Shown: positions 9,608 through 19,450, counted from the stretch's first letter. The stretch: DNA of 64,000 nt from Lachnospiraceae bacterium (GCA_009911185.1 QXWW01000002.1:186001-250000); one strand, 5' to 3'. Numbers and translations are program-made. The notes: a model not told the origin generated them from the sequence alone.

Positions 9608-9772
9608 CTAGTACAGCAAATATTAAGTAACTGGTACATTGATACAGGATGGTTGTTTTATATGCAAGATGGAGGAATGAAGGGTAGCGATGGCTACGTC
9701 GATTGGGGACAACGCAGCAGATGAACAAACAGACAATTCAAAGCGCCAGTTATTTAATTTTCACTGTACTAG
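9608..9772. mobile_element. small inverted-repeat (MITE-like) element, copy C
   Basis: A 165-bp segment is bounded by CTAGTACAGCAAATATTAAG on the left and the inverted counterpart (reverse complement CTAGTACAGTGAAAATTAAA) on the right. Its right half resembles one end of copy B at 11887 and copy A at 52639 (TTGTTCATCTGCTGCG versus TTGTTCATTTACTGCG). No transposase is encoded. About 80 bp beyond the right end lies GGTGGCGGTTATTATAAGG, which matches the interior of copy B, so this locus may be a rearranged or nested copy. Confidence 0.65.
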
Positions 9773-9928
9773 TTACTGACTATTTGATACTTGGACAGAT
9801 TGTGCAGAATCAATTTTCAGTCTGCAAGTCAGATTTTTGACAGCGTAGCGGTGGCGGTTATTATAAGGAGGGGCCAGTTTGCGGCTTGTACTATTAAAAC
9901 ACCTCATAGAAAGCAATTAAAAAAGAAA

Positions 9929-9944
9929 TGTTTCACGTGAAACA
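9929..9944. promoter_or_regulatory. parS site (perfect 16-bp palindrome)
   Basis: A second exact TGTTTCACGTGAAACA, 3.1 kb from the first, in the intergenic space downstream of the DegU-like regulator gene. Confidence 0.95.
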
Positions 9945-10056
9945 TTCCTTTCATATGTACAGCAATATCGGGACTCTTAATTTTGGGAGACAATACTTCA
10001 TCATATCAATTCTTCTTTATAAATACATCTCACTTTCATTCTTGTAATTTTTACAA

Positions 10057-10701
10057 TTAAAATACATTAACCAAATTATTTTTAATTGAAAATACTGCAG
10101 CCTGTGTTCTATCGGTAACATCAATTTTGCGAAATATACTGGAAATATGATTTTTCACAGTTCTCTCAGAAATTTTGAGATCCTCTCCAATTTCCTTATT
10201 TGAAAGCCCGATAGAAAGAAGTTTTAAAATTTCTAACTCTCTTCTCGTTAATTTTTCGATTTTTACTTTATCTATATCTCTTTCTATAACTTTAGAATTT
10301 AACATAGGAATCAAACTCGGTTGAATATATACTTCTCCATCAATTACACTGAAAATAGCTTTTCTTAATTCAGAAGACTCTGAATCTTTTAACATATATC
10401 CATCAACACCTATATTTACTGCTTTTAATAAATACTCAATTTCATTATGTACAGTAAGTATAATTACTTTGACACCAATTTTTTTTTCTTTTATTTTCTC
10501 CAATACTTGCAATCCATCCATTTTAGGCATATCAATATCTAACAGCAATACCTGAGGAATAGTTTCTTTCAAAATCTCCAGGCATTCTACACCATCATTT
10601 GCCTCTCCTACTACTTGTATATCTCCATCATACTCTAATAATTTTTTTAATCCCTCTCTAACCATAGAATGATTATCTACAATCATAATTTTTGCATTCA
10701 T
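10057..10701 (-). CDS. NarL/LuxR-family response regulator (DegU-like)
   Basis: A 214-residue regulator. The receiver domain (about 1-120) has the acidic pocket IMIVDNHS and phospho-acceptor Asp55 in LLLDIDMPKMDG, the TVHN switch and conserved lysine in YMLKDSES. The LuxR-type helix-turn-helix (about 150-210) reads LTRRELEILKLLSIGLSNKE then ISERTVKNHISSIFRKI. The ATG at 10701 follows AAAGGAG by 6 bases and is preferred to an ATG 39 bases upstream. It is encoded 57 bp after a DegS-like kinase, its expected partner. Targets are unknown; DegU homologues control exoenzymes, motility and competence. Confidence 0.9.
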   Translation of the reverse strand: MNAKIMIVDNHSMVREGLKKLLEYDGDIQVVGEANDGVECLEILKETIPQVLLLDIDMPKMDGLQVLEKIKEKKIGVKVIILTVHNEIEYLLKAVNIGVDGYMLKDSESSELRKAIFSVIDGEVYIQPSLIPMLNSKVIERDIDKVKIEKLTRRELEILKLLSIGLSNKEIGEDLKISERTVKNHISSIFRKIDVTDRTQAAVFSIKNNLVNVF

Positions 10702-10758
10702 TATTTTCTCCTTTCTGTACATTTTTGTACAATCAGGCACCAGTAAGAAAATATTCTT

Positions 10759-11787
10759 TTACTCTTTTAACTCCTTATCAATTGGTACACTTATCTTTAT
10801 CTTTGTTCCTTCCCCTAACTTAGAATCTATATCTATTTTACCTCCCAGCAGATATATTCTTTCCTGCATCATCGAAATACCAAATCCTGAATTATCTGGT
10901 TTTTCAATATGTAACACTTCATCCATTAAAAAGCCAATACCATCATCTTCAATATTTATTATCAGGGTTTTCCCTTTATATTGCATATTCAGCTTTATAT
11001 TTTCTGCCTGGGCATGTTTTAAAACATTATTTAAAACTTCTCTTATTATTCGGAATATTGTCAATGTTATAGTTGGAGAAAGATTGGAAGAACTTTTTTG
11101 AATTTCATATGAAACATTCATTATTCCATAATTCCGTATTTTTATTAACTCCCTCTCAACTGCCTCTTCCAAACCAACATCCTCTAATGACATTGGACGA
11201 AGATCATAAATAACCTCTCTTATTTCCTGTATAATGTCTCTTACATTTTTTGTAATTTCTCGTAACTCTAATTTACTGCGAACAGGATCTACCTCTCCAA
11301 TTTTTGTACATAACTCCATTCTGTGAACCAAACTTGTAAGACTCTGAACAACAGAATCATGCATATCCCTGGCTATACGCTGACGCTCTATCTCCTGAAC
11401 TTCTAAAATATTTTGCTTAATAAGCTTATCATCATTTCTTTTTATATATTCAGACAAAACTAACTTTTCATTATTGCGCGCTATCTTTATTACATTCTCC
11501 AACTCAGAAATTTTGACATTCAAATCAATAATTTCTATCTTTATTTTTCTTACACTCTCCTCTATTTCTCTTTGTTCTGCCAACAAAGACTCTATCTTAA
11601 GATGACTCTCCTCATCCACTTTACGCGGAGAAAAAGATTCATAATTTTCGTCCAGACTATTTTCCAATGTTTTAACAAATTTAACGTTATCCTTTAATAA
11701 CATTTCTTTTCTTTGGTTTTCGCATTCTAAATTTAATTTCTTTTCATACAATTCCTGATATAACTTCTCTAAATATTCTACTACCAT
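10759..11787 (-). CDS. cytoplasmic DegS-like sensor histidine kinase
   Basis: A 342-residue kinase with no membrane helix. Residues 1-130 form a long charged coiled coil as in DegS. The HisKA_3 box EIERQRIARDMHDSVVQSLT carries phospho-acceptor His143, and the HATPase domain shows NVLKHAQAENI (N box), EDDGIGF (G1) and GFGISMMQER (G2). The ATG at 11787 is chosen over one 21 bases upstream because GAAAGGA immediately precedes it. It forms a two-gene operon with the LuxR-type regulator. The input is presumably cytoplasmic, sensed through the coiled-coil domain. Confidence 0.9.
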   Translation of the reverse strand: MVVEYLEKLYQELYEKKLNLECENQRKEMLLKDNVKFVKTLENSLDENYESFSPRKVDEESHLKIESLLAEQREIEESVRKIKIEIIDLNVKISELENVIKIARNNEKLVLSEYIKRNDDKLIKQNILEVQEIERQRIARDMHDSVVQSLTSLVHRMELCTKIGEVDPVRSKLELREITKNVRDIIQEIREVIYDLRPMSLEDVGLEEAVERELIKIRNYGIMNVSYEIQKSSSNLSPTITLTIFRIIREVLNNVLKHAQAENIKLNMQYKGKTLIINIEDDGIGFLMDEVLHIEKPDNSGFGISMMQERIYLLGGKIDIDSKLGEGTKIKISVPIDKELKE

Positions 11788-11886
11788 ATAATCCTTTCTA
11801 CAGAACATTTGTTCTATTATAAAATTTTCAAATTAACTACAAAAGACAAAACCTGAAATTAAAAGGAAAACTGCTCAAAACTTATA

Positions 11887-12097
11887 CTAGTACAACGAAT
11901 ATTAAATCTTTGATATATTCACGCAAAATAATTGTTTCAGATACAAAGAAAAAAACATCAAAGCGGTGGTGGCGGTTATCACAAGGAGGAACCTGCTTGA
12001 AGGAAAATTCCTTATGATGTACAGCCAGATTTTCTTACGCAGTAAATGAACAATTAGGCAAGTGAAAATGTCAATTATTTAATTTTCTCTGTACTAT
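11887..12097. mobile_element. small inverted-repeat (MITE-like) element, copy B
   Basis: About 211 bp, starting CTAGTACAACGAATATTAAA and ending in the inverted form (reverse complement ATAGTACAGAGAAAATTAAA). The left 50 bp match the reverse complement of the right end of copy A at 52753 (CTTTGATATATTCACGCA in both). The right 50 bp match the reverse complement of copy A's left end (TTGACATTTTCACTTGCCT versus TTGACATCTTCACTTGCCT). Copy B therefore carries the same two ends in opposite orientation. Its interior, absent from copy A, contains GGTGGTGGCGGTTATCACA and an AAGGAGG run. No intact frame is present. Confidence 0.75.
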
Positions 12098-12374
12098 TGT
12101 ACATAACTAATTTGCTGCATATTCATTCCTTACCGCTTGCCTATATAAATAAAAGATAAGTTATCTGCACACTTTCATAAAATTCTGATAATTATATTTT
12201 ATATCAAAATTTAAAAGATGAAAAGTCAAAATTTATATTTTTAATCATATTTTATTTGTATATCCTGTTTATTTCGTCTATAATAGTAATAAGATAATTC
12301 ATTTACACTTCATTTCTGATTACAAAAATAAGTTTATTAGATACCGACTGGTATCATGAAGGGAGAACTCTGTA
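12098..12374. other. AT-rich upstream region of the hydrolase gene
   Basis: This stretch holds no gene; the promoter of the hydrolase gene at 12375 should lie here. GAAGGGAG stands a few bases before its ATG. Confidence 0.4.
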
Positions 12375-13328
12375 ATGAAAAAGCATGTTCGTAATCTTTT
12401 ACTTCTATCCACTTTAACTGGATTCAGTATTTATGGGATTAATAAAGCCATCAGTATATCTTCTGTAATGAAAAATTTATTGAAAACTGACCGTGGAAGA
12501 TTTTTCAATTGGAGATACGGAAACATTTTTTATACAAAACAAGGAAAAGGAACTCCTTTACTGCTGATTCATGATTTACATCCGGCATCCTCCTCATGTG
12601 AATGGGATAAAATTGTAAAACACCTTGCAAAACATTATACCGTTTATACTTTAGATTTGCTGGGCTGCGGAAGAAGTGATAAACCCAATATGACCTACAG
12701 CAATTTTTTGTATGTTCAAATGATTACAGATTTCATAAAACATGTGATAGGAACAAAAACAGATGTAATTTCAACGGGTGAATCCTCTTCCTTTACTTTA
12801 ATGGCATGTAATATGGATTCCGAATATTTTAATAAAATTATTATTATCAATCCTTCCGATCTTTCCGATCTTTGCAAAACGCCAAATAAAAGAAAAAATG
12901 CTCTGAAGTTTTTTATTGATCTGCCCATCATTGGAACTCTTGTTTACAATTTAGTATATACAGAAAGGAATATAAAAAATATTTTTTACAAGGATTACTA
13001 TTATAAAGATTATACCATTCCTATCAATATACTGGATAGCTACTATGAAGCTTCTCATCTTGAAAATAGCCAGGGAAAATATTTACTTTCCAGCATAAAG
13101 GCAAACTATACCAATATTAATATCATTCATGCCTTAAAGAAAATTAATAACAGTATTTACCTCATTGCCAGCAAAGAAAAAGAAGACAATGAAAAAATTG
13201 TAAACAGCTATTTCTCCTGCAATCCTTCCATTGAATCTTCTTATATTTCAGGCAGCAAATACCTTCCTCAATTGGAAGTTCCCGGTAAACTTTTGGATAT
13301 TATAAATTTATATCTGGAGTCGAAATAA
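12375..13328 (+). CDS. alpha/beta-hydrolase fold protein with altered active site
   Basis: A 317-residue protein with an N-terminal hydrophobic anchor (about residues 7-28) and an alpha/beta-hydrolase domain: PLLLIHDLHPASSS (oxyanion region), YTLDLLGCGRSDKPNMTYSN, and the nucleophile elbow TGESSSF with Ser137. The elbow reads G-x-S-x-S instead of G-x-S-x-G. In the usual place of the catalytic histidine (family pattern G-H-x-P-Q-L-E-x-P) the sequence is SKYLPQLEVP, with no histidine. The fold call is secure, but hydrolytic activity is doubtful. It faces rsmG convergently and is one of few genes here pointing toward oriC. Confidence 0.85.
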   Translation: MKKHVRNLLLLSTLTGFSIYGINKAISISSVMKNLLKTDRGRFFNWRYGNIFYTKQGKGTPLLLIHDLHPASSSCEWDKIVKHLAKHYTVYTLDLLGCGRSDKPNMTYSNFLYVQMITDFIKHVIGTKTDVISTGESSSFTLMACNMDSEYFNKIIIINPSDLSDLCKTPNKRKNALKFFIDLPIIGTLVYNLVYTERNIKNIFYKDYYYKDYTIPINILDSYYEASHLENSQGKYLLSSIKANYTNINIIHALKKINNSIYLIASKEKEDNEKIVNSYFSCNPSIESSYISGSKYLPQLEVPGKLLDIINLYLESK

Positions 13329-13365
13329 TTTAAAAGAATAAGTAACATATTTTATCAGATAAATT

Positions 13366-14088
13366 TTAATGAATTGGATTTTTTGCGGGCGTCCCTGCTT
13401 TTCTCGGATAAATCCTGGGCGTCCGCTGTTTTTTTCTTATATGAACAAAAGATCTGTATATATCTGTCTCAGGAATCATAAACTTATCGACTTTCACAAT
13501 TTCTCCCCCCAATACATGTACAGCTTTCTTCGCCTGGTTTACCTCCTCTTCAATTTCTCCAGATTTATAAGAAATAAACATACCCCCCTCTTTTACAAAG
13601 GGAATACAATATTCACTCAAAGATGACAAATTTGCAACGGCACGAGAAACACAAAAATCAAACTGTTCTCTGAATTCTGACTTCCTTGCCATCTCTTCTG
13701 CTCTTCCATGTACAGCAGTAACTTTATCAAGGTTTAATTCTGAAATAACTTCCTGCAAGAAAAGAATCCTCTTATTCAGAGAATCCATTAAAATGATTTC
13801 CAATTGCGGAAATACAATTTTTAATGGTATTCCCGGAAATCCTGCCCCAGTTCCCAAATCGAGAATTTTACACTCCCCATTCAAATCTATACTACCTGCA
13901 AGACTTATGGAATCTAAAAAATGTTTTTTCACCACATCGTCAAATTCCGTGATTGCCGTAAGATTCATTACTTTATTTTTTTCAATCAGCATTTCATAAA
14001 AACAGATAAACTTTTTTAACTTATTTTCCGAAATTGAAATATTTAATTTTTCCAATCCATTTTGAAACTGATCTATTTGATATCTCAT
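13366..14088 (-). CDS. rsmG: 16S rRNA (guanine-527-N7)-methyltransferase RsmG
   Basis: A 240-residue SAM-dependent methyltransferase (GidB) that methylates G527 of 16S rRNA. The signature [18 protein letters not shown] (SAM motif I), [14 protein letters not shown] and [13 protein letters not shown] are present, and the basic tail [15 protein letters not shown] is typical. Its ATG overlaps the mnmG stop (ATGA), so translation is coupled. The order mnmE-mnmG-rsmG is the conserved one left of the origin. Confidence 0.97.
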   Translation of the reverse strand: MRYQIDQFQNGLEKLNISISENKLKKFICFYEMLIEKNKVMNLTAITEFDDVVKKHFLDSISLAGSIDLNGECKILDLGTGAGFPGIPLKIVFPQLEIILMDSLNKRILFLQEVISELNLDKVTAVHGRAEEMARKSEFREQFDFCVSRAVANLSSLSEYCIPFVKEGGMFISYKSGEIEEEVNQAKKAVHVLGGEIVKVDKFMIPETDIYRSFVHIRKKQRTPRIYPRKAGTPAKNPIH

Positions 14089-16001
14089 ACATTTTCCTCT
14101 GACTTCTCATACATATTTTTTTCTCTGTTATTTTTTTGCTCTAAATAGACTAACAGTACGGATATATCTGCAGGTGAAACGCCGGAAATACGGGAAGCCT
14201 GTCCCACACTCACAGGCTGATAAAGATTTAATTTCTGCTTCGCTTCAATACGAAGACTTTGCACCTGTCCATAATCAAAATGCTCGGGAAGCCTTTTATT
14301 TTCCAACTTTTTAAACTCCTTTACCTGTTTTTTCTGACGTTTGATATAACCGTCATATTTCACATTAATGTTCACTTGTTCAATCACATCACTGGGAAGA
14401 ACTTTTCTGTCATCATCCAGTTCCGCAAGATCTTCGTAACATAATTCCGGACGCCGAATTAGTTCTGCAAGCGTTGCTCCTGTTTTCAAAGGAGTACTTC
14501 CATGCTCTTCTAAAACTTTCTGCACAACGGCATTAGCTCCAATCTTTACATGCTCTATCCGTTTTATCTCCTGTGAAATAAGCTGTTCCTTCTCTACTAC
14601 CCAATCATACCGCTCCTGGTCAATCAAACCGATTTCATATCCCTTTTTTGTTAATCTTAAATCAGCATTATCCTGCCTTAAAAGTAAACGATATTCCGCT
14701 CGAGAAGTCATCATGCGGTAAGGTTCCCGATTTTCTTTTGTTACTAAATCATCTATCAGTACTCCAATATAGGATTCTGAACGATCCAAAATCAAAGGTT
14801 TTTTTCCACGAACATACATGGCAGCATTGATACCCGCAACCAAACCCTGAGCCGCCGCTTCTTCATACCCGGAACTTCCATTAAACTGTCCGCCTGAAAA
14901 AAGACCCTTTATATGTTTAAATTCCAAAGTCGGATAGAGCTGCCTTGGATTTATACAATCATACTCTATGGCATAAGCATTTCTTACAATCTTCGCCTGT
15001 TCCAGTCCCGGAACAGTACGATACATTTGAAATTGAACATCCTCAGGCAAAGAACTGGACATACCTCCCACATACATTTCATTCGTATCTAAGCCCTCCG
15101 GCTCAATAAACACCTGATGACGCTCCTTATCAGAAAATCTTACTACTTTATCCTCGATGGAAGGACAATACCTGGGACCAGTTCCCTCAATCATCCCTGA
15201 GTAAAGAGGAGAACGATCCAGATTGTCACGAATAATCGTATGCGTATTTTCATTGGTATAAGTAAGCCAGCAGGAAACCTGATCAATCTGTACTTCCTGC
15301 GGATCCGTAGTAAATGAAAAAGGCACCACTTTTTCATCGCCCTTTTGTTCCTGCATCTTACCAAAATCAAGAGAACGTTTGTCTATTCTTGCAGGTGTAC
15401 CAGTCTTAAAGCGGAAAATTTCTACAGAATTGTCTTTTAGAGACTGTGATAAATGGTTTGCTGACTGTAAACCATTTGGTCCTGTATAATTTATTACATC
15501 TCCATAGAGACATCTCGCCTTCAGATATGTGCCTGTACAAAGAACTACTGCTTTACTATAGTAAGAAGCGCCGGAAAAAGTTTTTACCCCTGATATCACA
15601 CCATCCTCCACAATGATATCTGTTACCTCTGCCTGACGAATGGTAAGATGCTCCGTATTTTCCAGAGTTCTGCGCATGAAACGGCTGTATTCAGCCTTAT
15701 CAGCCTGAGCGCGCAGAGAATGAACCGCTGGACCTTTGGACACATTCAACATCTTTGACTGTATAAATGTATGATCTATATTAATTCCCATCTGTCCACC
15801 CAAGGCATCAATTTCACGTACCAGATGACCCTTAGAACTTCCTCCAATATTGGGATTACAAGGCATAAGCGCTATACTTTCCACACTAACTGTAAATACA
15901 ATGGTATCAAGCCCCAGTCTTGCACAAGCCAATGCAGCTTCGCAGCCGGCATGCCCCGCCCCAACTACACAAACATCATAATTTTCTGTCATACAAGGCA
16001 T
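14085..16001 (-). CDS. mnmG: tRNA uridine-5-carboxymethylaminomethyl modification enzyme MnmG (GidA)
   Basis: A 638-residue FAD enzyme that with MnmE installs the (carboxymethyl)aminomethyl group on wobble U34 of tRNAs. The dinucleotide fold [19 protein letters not shown] (residues 12-30), [29 protein letters not shown] and [17 protein letters not shown] are intact, as is the C-terminal helical domain with [20 protein letters not shown]. Length is normal. AAGGAGAG precedes the first ATG by about 5 bases; a second ATG three codons later is possible. It overlaps rsmG by 4 bases. Confidence 0.97.
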   Translation of the reverse strand: MPCMTENYDVCVVGAGHAGCEAALACARLGLDTIVFTVSVESIALMPCNPNIGGSSKGHLVREIDALGGQMGINIDHTFIQSKMLNVSKGPAVHSLRAQADKAEYSRFMRRTLENTEHLTIRQAEVTDIIVEDGVISGVKTFSGASYYSKAVVLCTGTYLKARCLYGDVINYTGPNGLQSANHLSQSLKDNSVEIFRFKTGTPARIDKRSLDFGKMQEQKGDEKVVPFSFTTDPQEVQIDQVSCWLTYTNENTHTIIRDNLDRSPLYSGMIEGTGPRYCPSIEDKVVRFSDKERHQVFIEPEGLDTNEMYVGGMSSSLPEDVQFQMYRTVPGLEQAKIVRNAYAIEYDCINPRQLYPTLEFKHIKGLFSGGQFNGSSGYEEAAAQGLVAGINAAMYVRGKKPLILDRSESYIGVLIDDLVTKENREPYRMMTSRAEYRLLLRQDNADLRLTKKGYEIGLIDQERYDWVVEKEQLISQEIKRIEHVKIGANAVVQKVLEEHGSTPLKTGATLAELIRRPELCYEDLAELDDDRKVLPSDVIEQVNINVKYDGYIKRQKKQVKEFKKLENKRLPEHFDYGQVQSLRIEAKQKLNLYQPVSVGQASRISGVSPADISVLLVYLEQKNNREKNMYEKSEENV

Positions 16002-16040
16002 AAAAACTCTCCTTTCTAAAAATTATAAATAAATTTAATT

Positions 16041-17432
16041 TTATTTACCCATACAAAATTTTGAAAAAATCTCATTTACTAGATCTTCTCTTACCGTTTC
16101 TCCTGTAATGCTTCCCAACTCTTCACAGGCATTCATTAAATCAATCGCATAAAAATCCTCTGGCATCTGATTTTCAATACTGTCCTGTACCAGACGCAAA
16201 CTTTTCAATGCTTCCTGCAGCGCAAGTTTATGACGTACATTTGTAATAAAAATTTCATCGTTAAAATCAATTTCACCTGCAAAAAATAATTTCTGAATTT
16301 CACTCTGCAATTTCTCTATTCCTATTCTCTCTTTTACAGAGACAGGTATTACGGTACATTTTAAATTCCTTTCCAGCAACTTCTGAACAATCTCTTGTTC
16401 CAGAACCAACGGATACAGATCACATTTATTTAAAATAACAATTGCTTTCTTCTCCCCTATAAGATTTAAGATATCCTCGTCGTTTTCATCTAACTCTCTG
16501 GAAGAATCAATAACATATATTATTAAGTCTGCATTTAATATATATTCTTTTGTTTTATTTACACCAATTTTTTCAACTTTATTTTCCGTTTCACGAACGC
16601 CCGCAGTATCAGCGATATTCAACGTAATACCGTTGATATTAATTTGCTCCTCCAGAATATCTCTTGTAGTTCCCTCAATATTTGTAACTATAGAACGTTC
16701 TTTTCCCACAAGTACATTCATCAAGGAAGATTTCCCGGCATTCGGTTTACCAACAATAACGGTATTAATACCTTCTTTCAATAATTGCCCATTTTCCGAT
16801 GAACGGATTAATCTTTCCAAATCCAAAGAAATGTTTATTATATTATCTTTTAATTTATCTCGATAACCGTCCAGAGAAATATGTTCCGGATCATCCAAAG
16901 CTGATTCTATAAAAGCAATCTCATACATAATATCTGCTCTTATTTTTCTCATACTCTCCCCGACATTTCCCTGAAGCTGACGTATAGAAGAATCCAATGC
17001 AAATTCATTTTTTGCATTGATCAGATCCATTACAGACTCTGCCTGAGACAAATCTATTCTCCCATTTAAAAAAGCGCGTTTTGTAAATTCTCCCGGCTGC
17101 GCAACTCTTGCTCCATATTTTATCACGGTTTCCAAAATTCTTGTCAGTATCAGAACACCGCCATGACAATCAATCTCTACCGTATCTTCCGCAGTATAAC
17201 TATTTGGAGCTTTCATAATCAGAACCATCACTTCATCTATTATCGTTTCTCCATCACATATATATCCATAGTGTATCGTATGACTGGGCATTCGCGATAG
17301 TATCTTTTTCCCTCTCTTAGAACGGTATACGCGGTCAATGATAGCAAGAGACTCCTCTCCGCTCATGCGAACAACTCCTATTCCAGAATTTGTCATACCA
17401 GTAGCAATAGCCGCAATGGTTTCTCCTTTCAA
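16041..17432 (-). CDS. mnmE: tRNA modification GTPase MnmE (TrmE)
   Basis: A 463-residue GTPase partner of MnmG. The N-terminal formyl-THF-binding domain starts with ETIAAIATGMTNSGIGVVRM, and the G domain has GKPNAGKSS (P loop), DTAGVRET (G3) and NKCD (G4). The essential C-terminal motif is FCMGK, the family's C-[ILVM]-G-K. I place the start at a TTG (17432) because GGAGG lies 8 bases upstream of it, whereas an ATG 15 bases earlier has no ribosome site and itself overlaps that GGAGG; homologues also begin close to K-x-DTIAAIA. A terminator separates it from khpB upstream. Confidence 0.95.
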   Translation of the reverse strand: MKGETIAAIATGMTNSGIGVVRMSGEESLAIIDRVYRSKRGKKILSRMPSHTIHYGYICDGETIIDEVMVLIMKAPNSYTAEDTVEIDCHGGVLILTRILETVIKYGARVAQPGEFTKRAFLNGRIDLSQAESVMDLINAKNEFALDSSIRQLQGNVGESMRKIRADIMYEIAFIESALDDPEHISLDGYRDKLKDNIINISLDLERLIRSSENGQLLKEGINTVIVGKPNAGKSSLMNVLVGKERSIVTNIEGTTRDILEEQININGITLNIADTAGVRETENKVEKIGVNKTKEYILNADLIIYVIDSSRELDENDEDILNLIGEKKAIVILNKCDLYPLVLEQEIVQKLLERNLKCTVIPVSVKERIGIEKLQSEIQKLFFAGEIDFNDEIFITNVRHKLALQEALKSLRLVQDSIENQMPEDFYAIDLMNACEELGSITGETVREDLVNEIFSKFCMGK

Positions 17433-17479
17433 TCTTCCTACCTCCATTTTATACCAGGATTAAATAGAATCCAATAAGT

Positions 17480-17524
17480 GAAAAAAGGCTTTCTCCACGC
17501 ATAGCAGCATTTCGAGAAAGCCTT
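17480..17524 (-). terminator. intrinsic terminator after khpB
   Basis: A perfect 11-bp stem AAGGCTTTCTC / GAGAAAGCCTT has an 18-base loop and, on the minus strand, a run of T after the stem. It lies 20 bases past the khpB stop and separates the rpmH-khpB transcript from mnmE. Confidence 0.88.
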
Positions 17525-17543
17525 ATTTATTACTTTGAAACTT

Positions 17544-18170
17544 TTAATGCCTCTTTAATGTAACTACCACATGTCTGAAAGGTTCATCCCCTTCACTGTG
17601 CGTACTTACATATTTGTCATTCTGTAATGCAGAGTGAATGACACGCCTCTCAAATGGATTCATTGGTTCTAAAGAAACGGGGCGCTTCGTTCTTTTTACT
17701 TTGTATGCGATATTTTTCGCAAGATTTTCAAGCGTATCTTTTCGCCTTTTTCTATAATCCTCCGTGTCAATCTTAACCTTGACAAATTCATTTACCTGTT
17801 TTCCTAATGCAAGATTTGTAATATATTGTAAAGAATCCAGGGTTTGTCCGCGTTTTCCAATTAAGACGCCCATATCGTCGCCCTTTAATTCTACATCCAC
17901 ATTTTTCTCATCTTCGCTTACAACAACATTAATCTCTACATTCATTTTCATTGCCTGGAATACGTCGTTCAGAAAATTCCACACAAAATCTTTTACCGTA
18001 AATTTCCTCCAGATTTTCACAACTGCCGGCTTGCTTCCAATTCCTAAAAATCCGCTGCTTCCTTTTTCAATTATCTCCGTTTCAATTTTATCGCTGGTAG
18101 TTCCAAGTTTGATCAGGCCTTCCGTAATAGCGTCATCTACTGTTTTTGCCGTTACTTCGATATAATCCAT
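17544..18170 (-). CDS. khpB: RNA-binding protein KhpB/Jag
   Basis: A 208-residue protein with all three Jag domains: Jag-N (residues 1-50, with ITEGLIKLGTTSDKIETEII and GFLGIGSKPAVV), a KH domain (about 75-150, GVLIGKRGQTLDSLQYI) and an R3H domain (about 150-207, MNPFERRVIHSAL). KhpB with KhpA is a global RNA chaperone linked to cell elongation. It follows yidC by 20 bp in the usual rpmH-rnpA-yidD-yidC-jag order, with its own AGGGGG ribosome site. Confidence 0.96.
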   Translation of the reverse strand: MDYIEVTAKTVDDAITEGLIKLGTTSDKIETEIIEKGSSGFLGIGSKPAVVKIWRKFTVKDFVWNFLNDVFQAMKMNVEINVVVSEDEKNVDVELKGDDMGVLIGKRGQTLDSLQYITNLALGKQVNEFVKVKIDTEDYRKRRKDTLENLAKNIAYKVKRTKRPVSLEPMNPFERRVIHSALQNDKYVSTHSEGDEPFRHVVVTLKRH

Positions 18171-18190
18171 TCCAAATCCCCCTGTTCCTA

Positions 18191-19450
18191 TTACTTGTTA
18201 TTGCGTTCATTAAATTCCTTCACCATATTTGCTTTTTCCAAAAGACTTCCTTTCCGGGCCGTCTTTGCATATTCAGCAGCCTGTTGTAACTTTTCTTCCT
18301 TCTCCTTAGAACTAACATATTCTGTCTTTTTTGTATTAATTCTGGCAGTATTTGAAATCTGATTCTCGTATATCCCCTGTTTTTCCTTCTTCTTCTTTGC
18401 CTTTTCCTTATTCTTCTCAATAATCGCTTCCAAATCCAGATTCCTGAAATGCCTGTTTAAAACCAACTGCTGTAAAGAACGAATCGCGGAACCTGAAATC
18501 CAGTAAATGCCAGCTCCCACCGGAACAGAAAATACCATAACCAGAGAAAACAAAGGCATCATCGTATTCATCGACTTCATCTGTTTTGCCATAGCTCCAT
18601 TATCGTCCATGGCAGCGCTATTATTCGACATCAGTTTAATATTTAAAACCTGCGTCAAATAAGAAATCAACGGAACCATAATCGCGCCGATAATAAGTAT
18701 AAAATCTTTTTCATGCCATCCGGTAGAAATTAAATTAACCGGAGAATTGGCAATATTTATCCCAAACAGGTTATTTAAGTGTGAAACCGTCGCTTCCGTA
18801 GATGTAATAATATCTGTCAGTCCGCTGAAATTATCACACAGCACATCCCAGCCATGACTGGGCAGCGCGTAAAGTACATCTATAATTGAATTAGAGGTTG
18901 TAGCCGCCGACTCTAAATTTAATTTCACACCGGCTGTTCCAGATTCTTTTAGCACCGTCTCCATAATTTTCTGGAACCCGTCAATATTAATAATCTTATC
19001 TACCAGGGGCGTATAAACCGCTTTTACACTGCTTACATATGCAGGGACATTACGAACAACCTGGTACATGGCAATAAAAATCGGGAAATTTATCAAAAGC
19101 TGCAGACAGCTTCCCATTGTGGAAACTCCATATTTTTCATATACCATCTGCGTCTCTTCGTTCATCTTCTGCATGGACGCCTGATCTTTTTTATCTTTAT
19201 ACTTTTCCCGTATTTTATTTATTTCAGGCTGCATTTCCTGTTGAAGCCTGGAAAATTTCTGCTGCTTGTAAGTTAACGGCGTCATTAAAAAATAAATAAT
19301 AATTGTAAATAATACGATACAAAGGGCAATATTCTGAATCCCAAACACATTATCCAAAAAAATATACAGGCTGTTCATAATATAACCTATAAGCCTTGCA
19401 ATAGGCCCTACGATTTTGCCTGAATATTGTGTTAAAATAATTCCCGTCAA
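18191..19450 (-). CDS. yidC: membrane protein insertase YidC/Oxa1 family
   Basis: A 419-residue insertase without the large periplasmic domain of Gram-negative YidC. Transmembrane segments sit near residues 15-35, 38-65, 112-135, 248-275 and 297-325, with the cytoplasmic hairpin QQKFSRLQQEMQPEINKIRE between the early helices. A roughly 110-residue loop between helices (residues 137-245) is longer than in Bacillus SpoIIIJ. The C-terminus is a long basic tail for ribosome contact. The start is a TTG at 19450, 8 bases after AGGAGG, with no ATG nearby. Confidence 0.95.
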   Translation of the reverse strand: MTGIILTQYSGKIVGPIARLIGYIMNSLYIFLDNVFGIQNIALCIVLFTIIIYFLMTPLTYKQQKFSRLQQEMQPEINKIREKYKDKKDQASMQKMNEETQMVYEKYGVSTMGSCLQLLINFPIFIAMYQVVRNVPAYVSSVKAVYTPLVDKIINIDGFQKIMETVLKESGTAGVKLNLESAATTSNSIIDVLYALPSHGWDVLCDNFSGLTDIITSTEATVSHLNNLFGINIANSPVNLISTGWHEKDFILIIGAIMVPLISYLTQVLNIKLMSNNSAAMDDNGAMAKQMKSMNTMMPLFSLVMVFSVPVGAGIYWISGSAIRSLQQLVLNRHFRNLDLEAIIEKNKEKAKKKKEKQGIYENQISNTARINTKKTEYVSSKEKEEKLQQAAEYAKTARKGSLLEKANMVKEFNERNNK

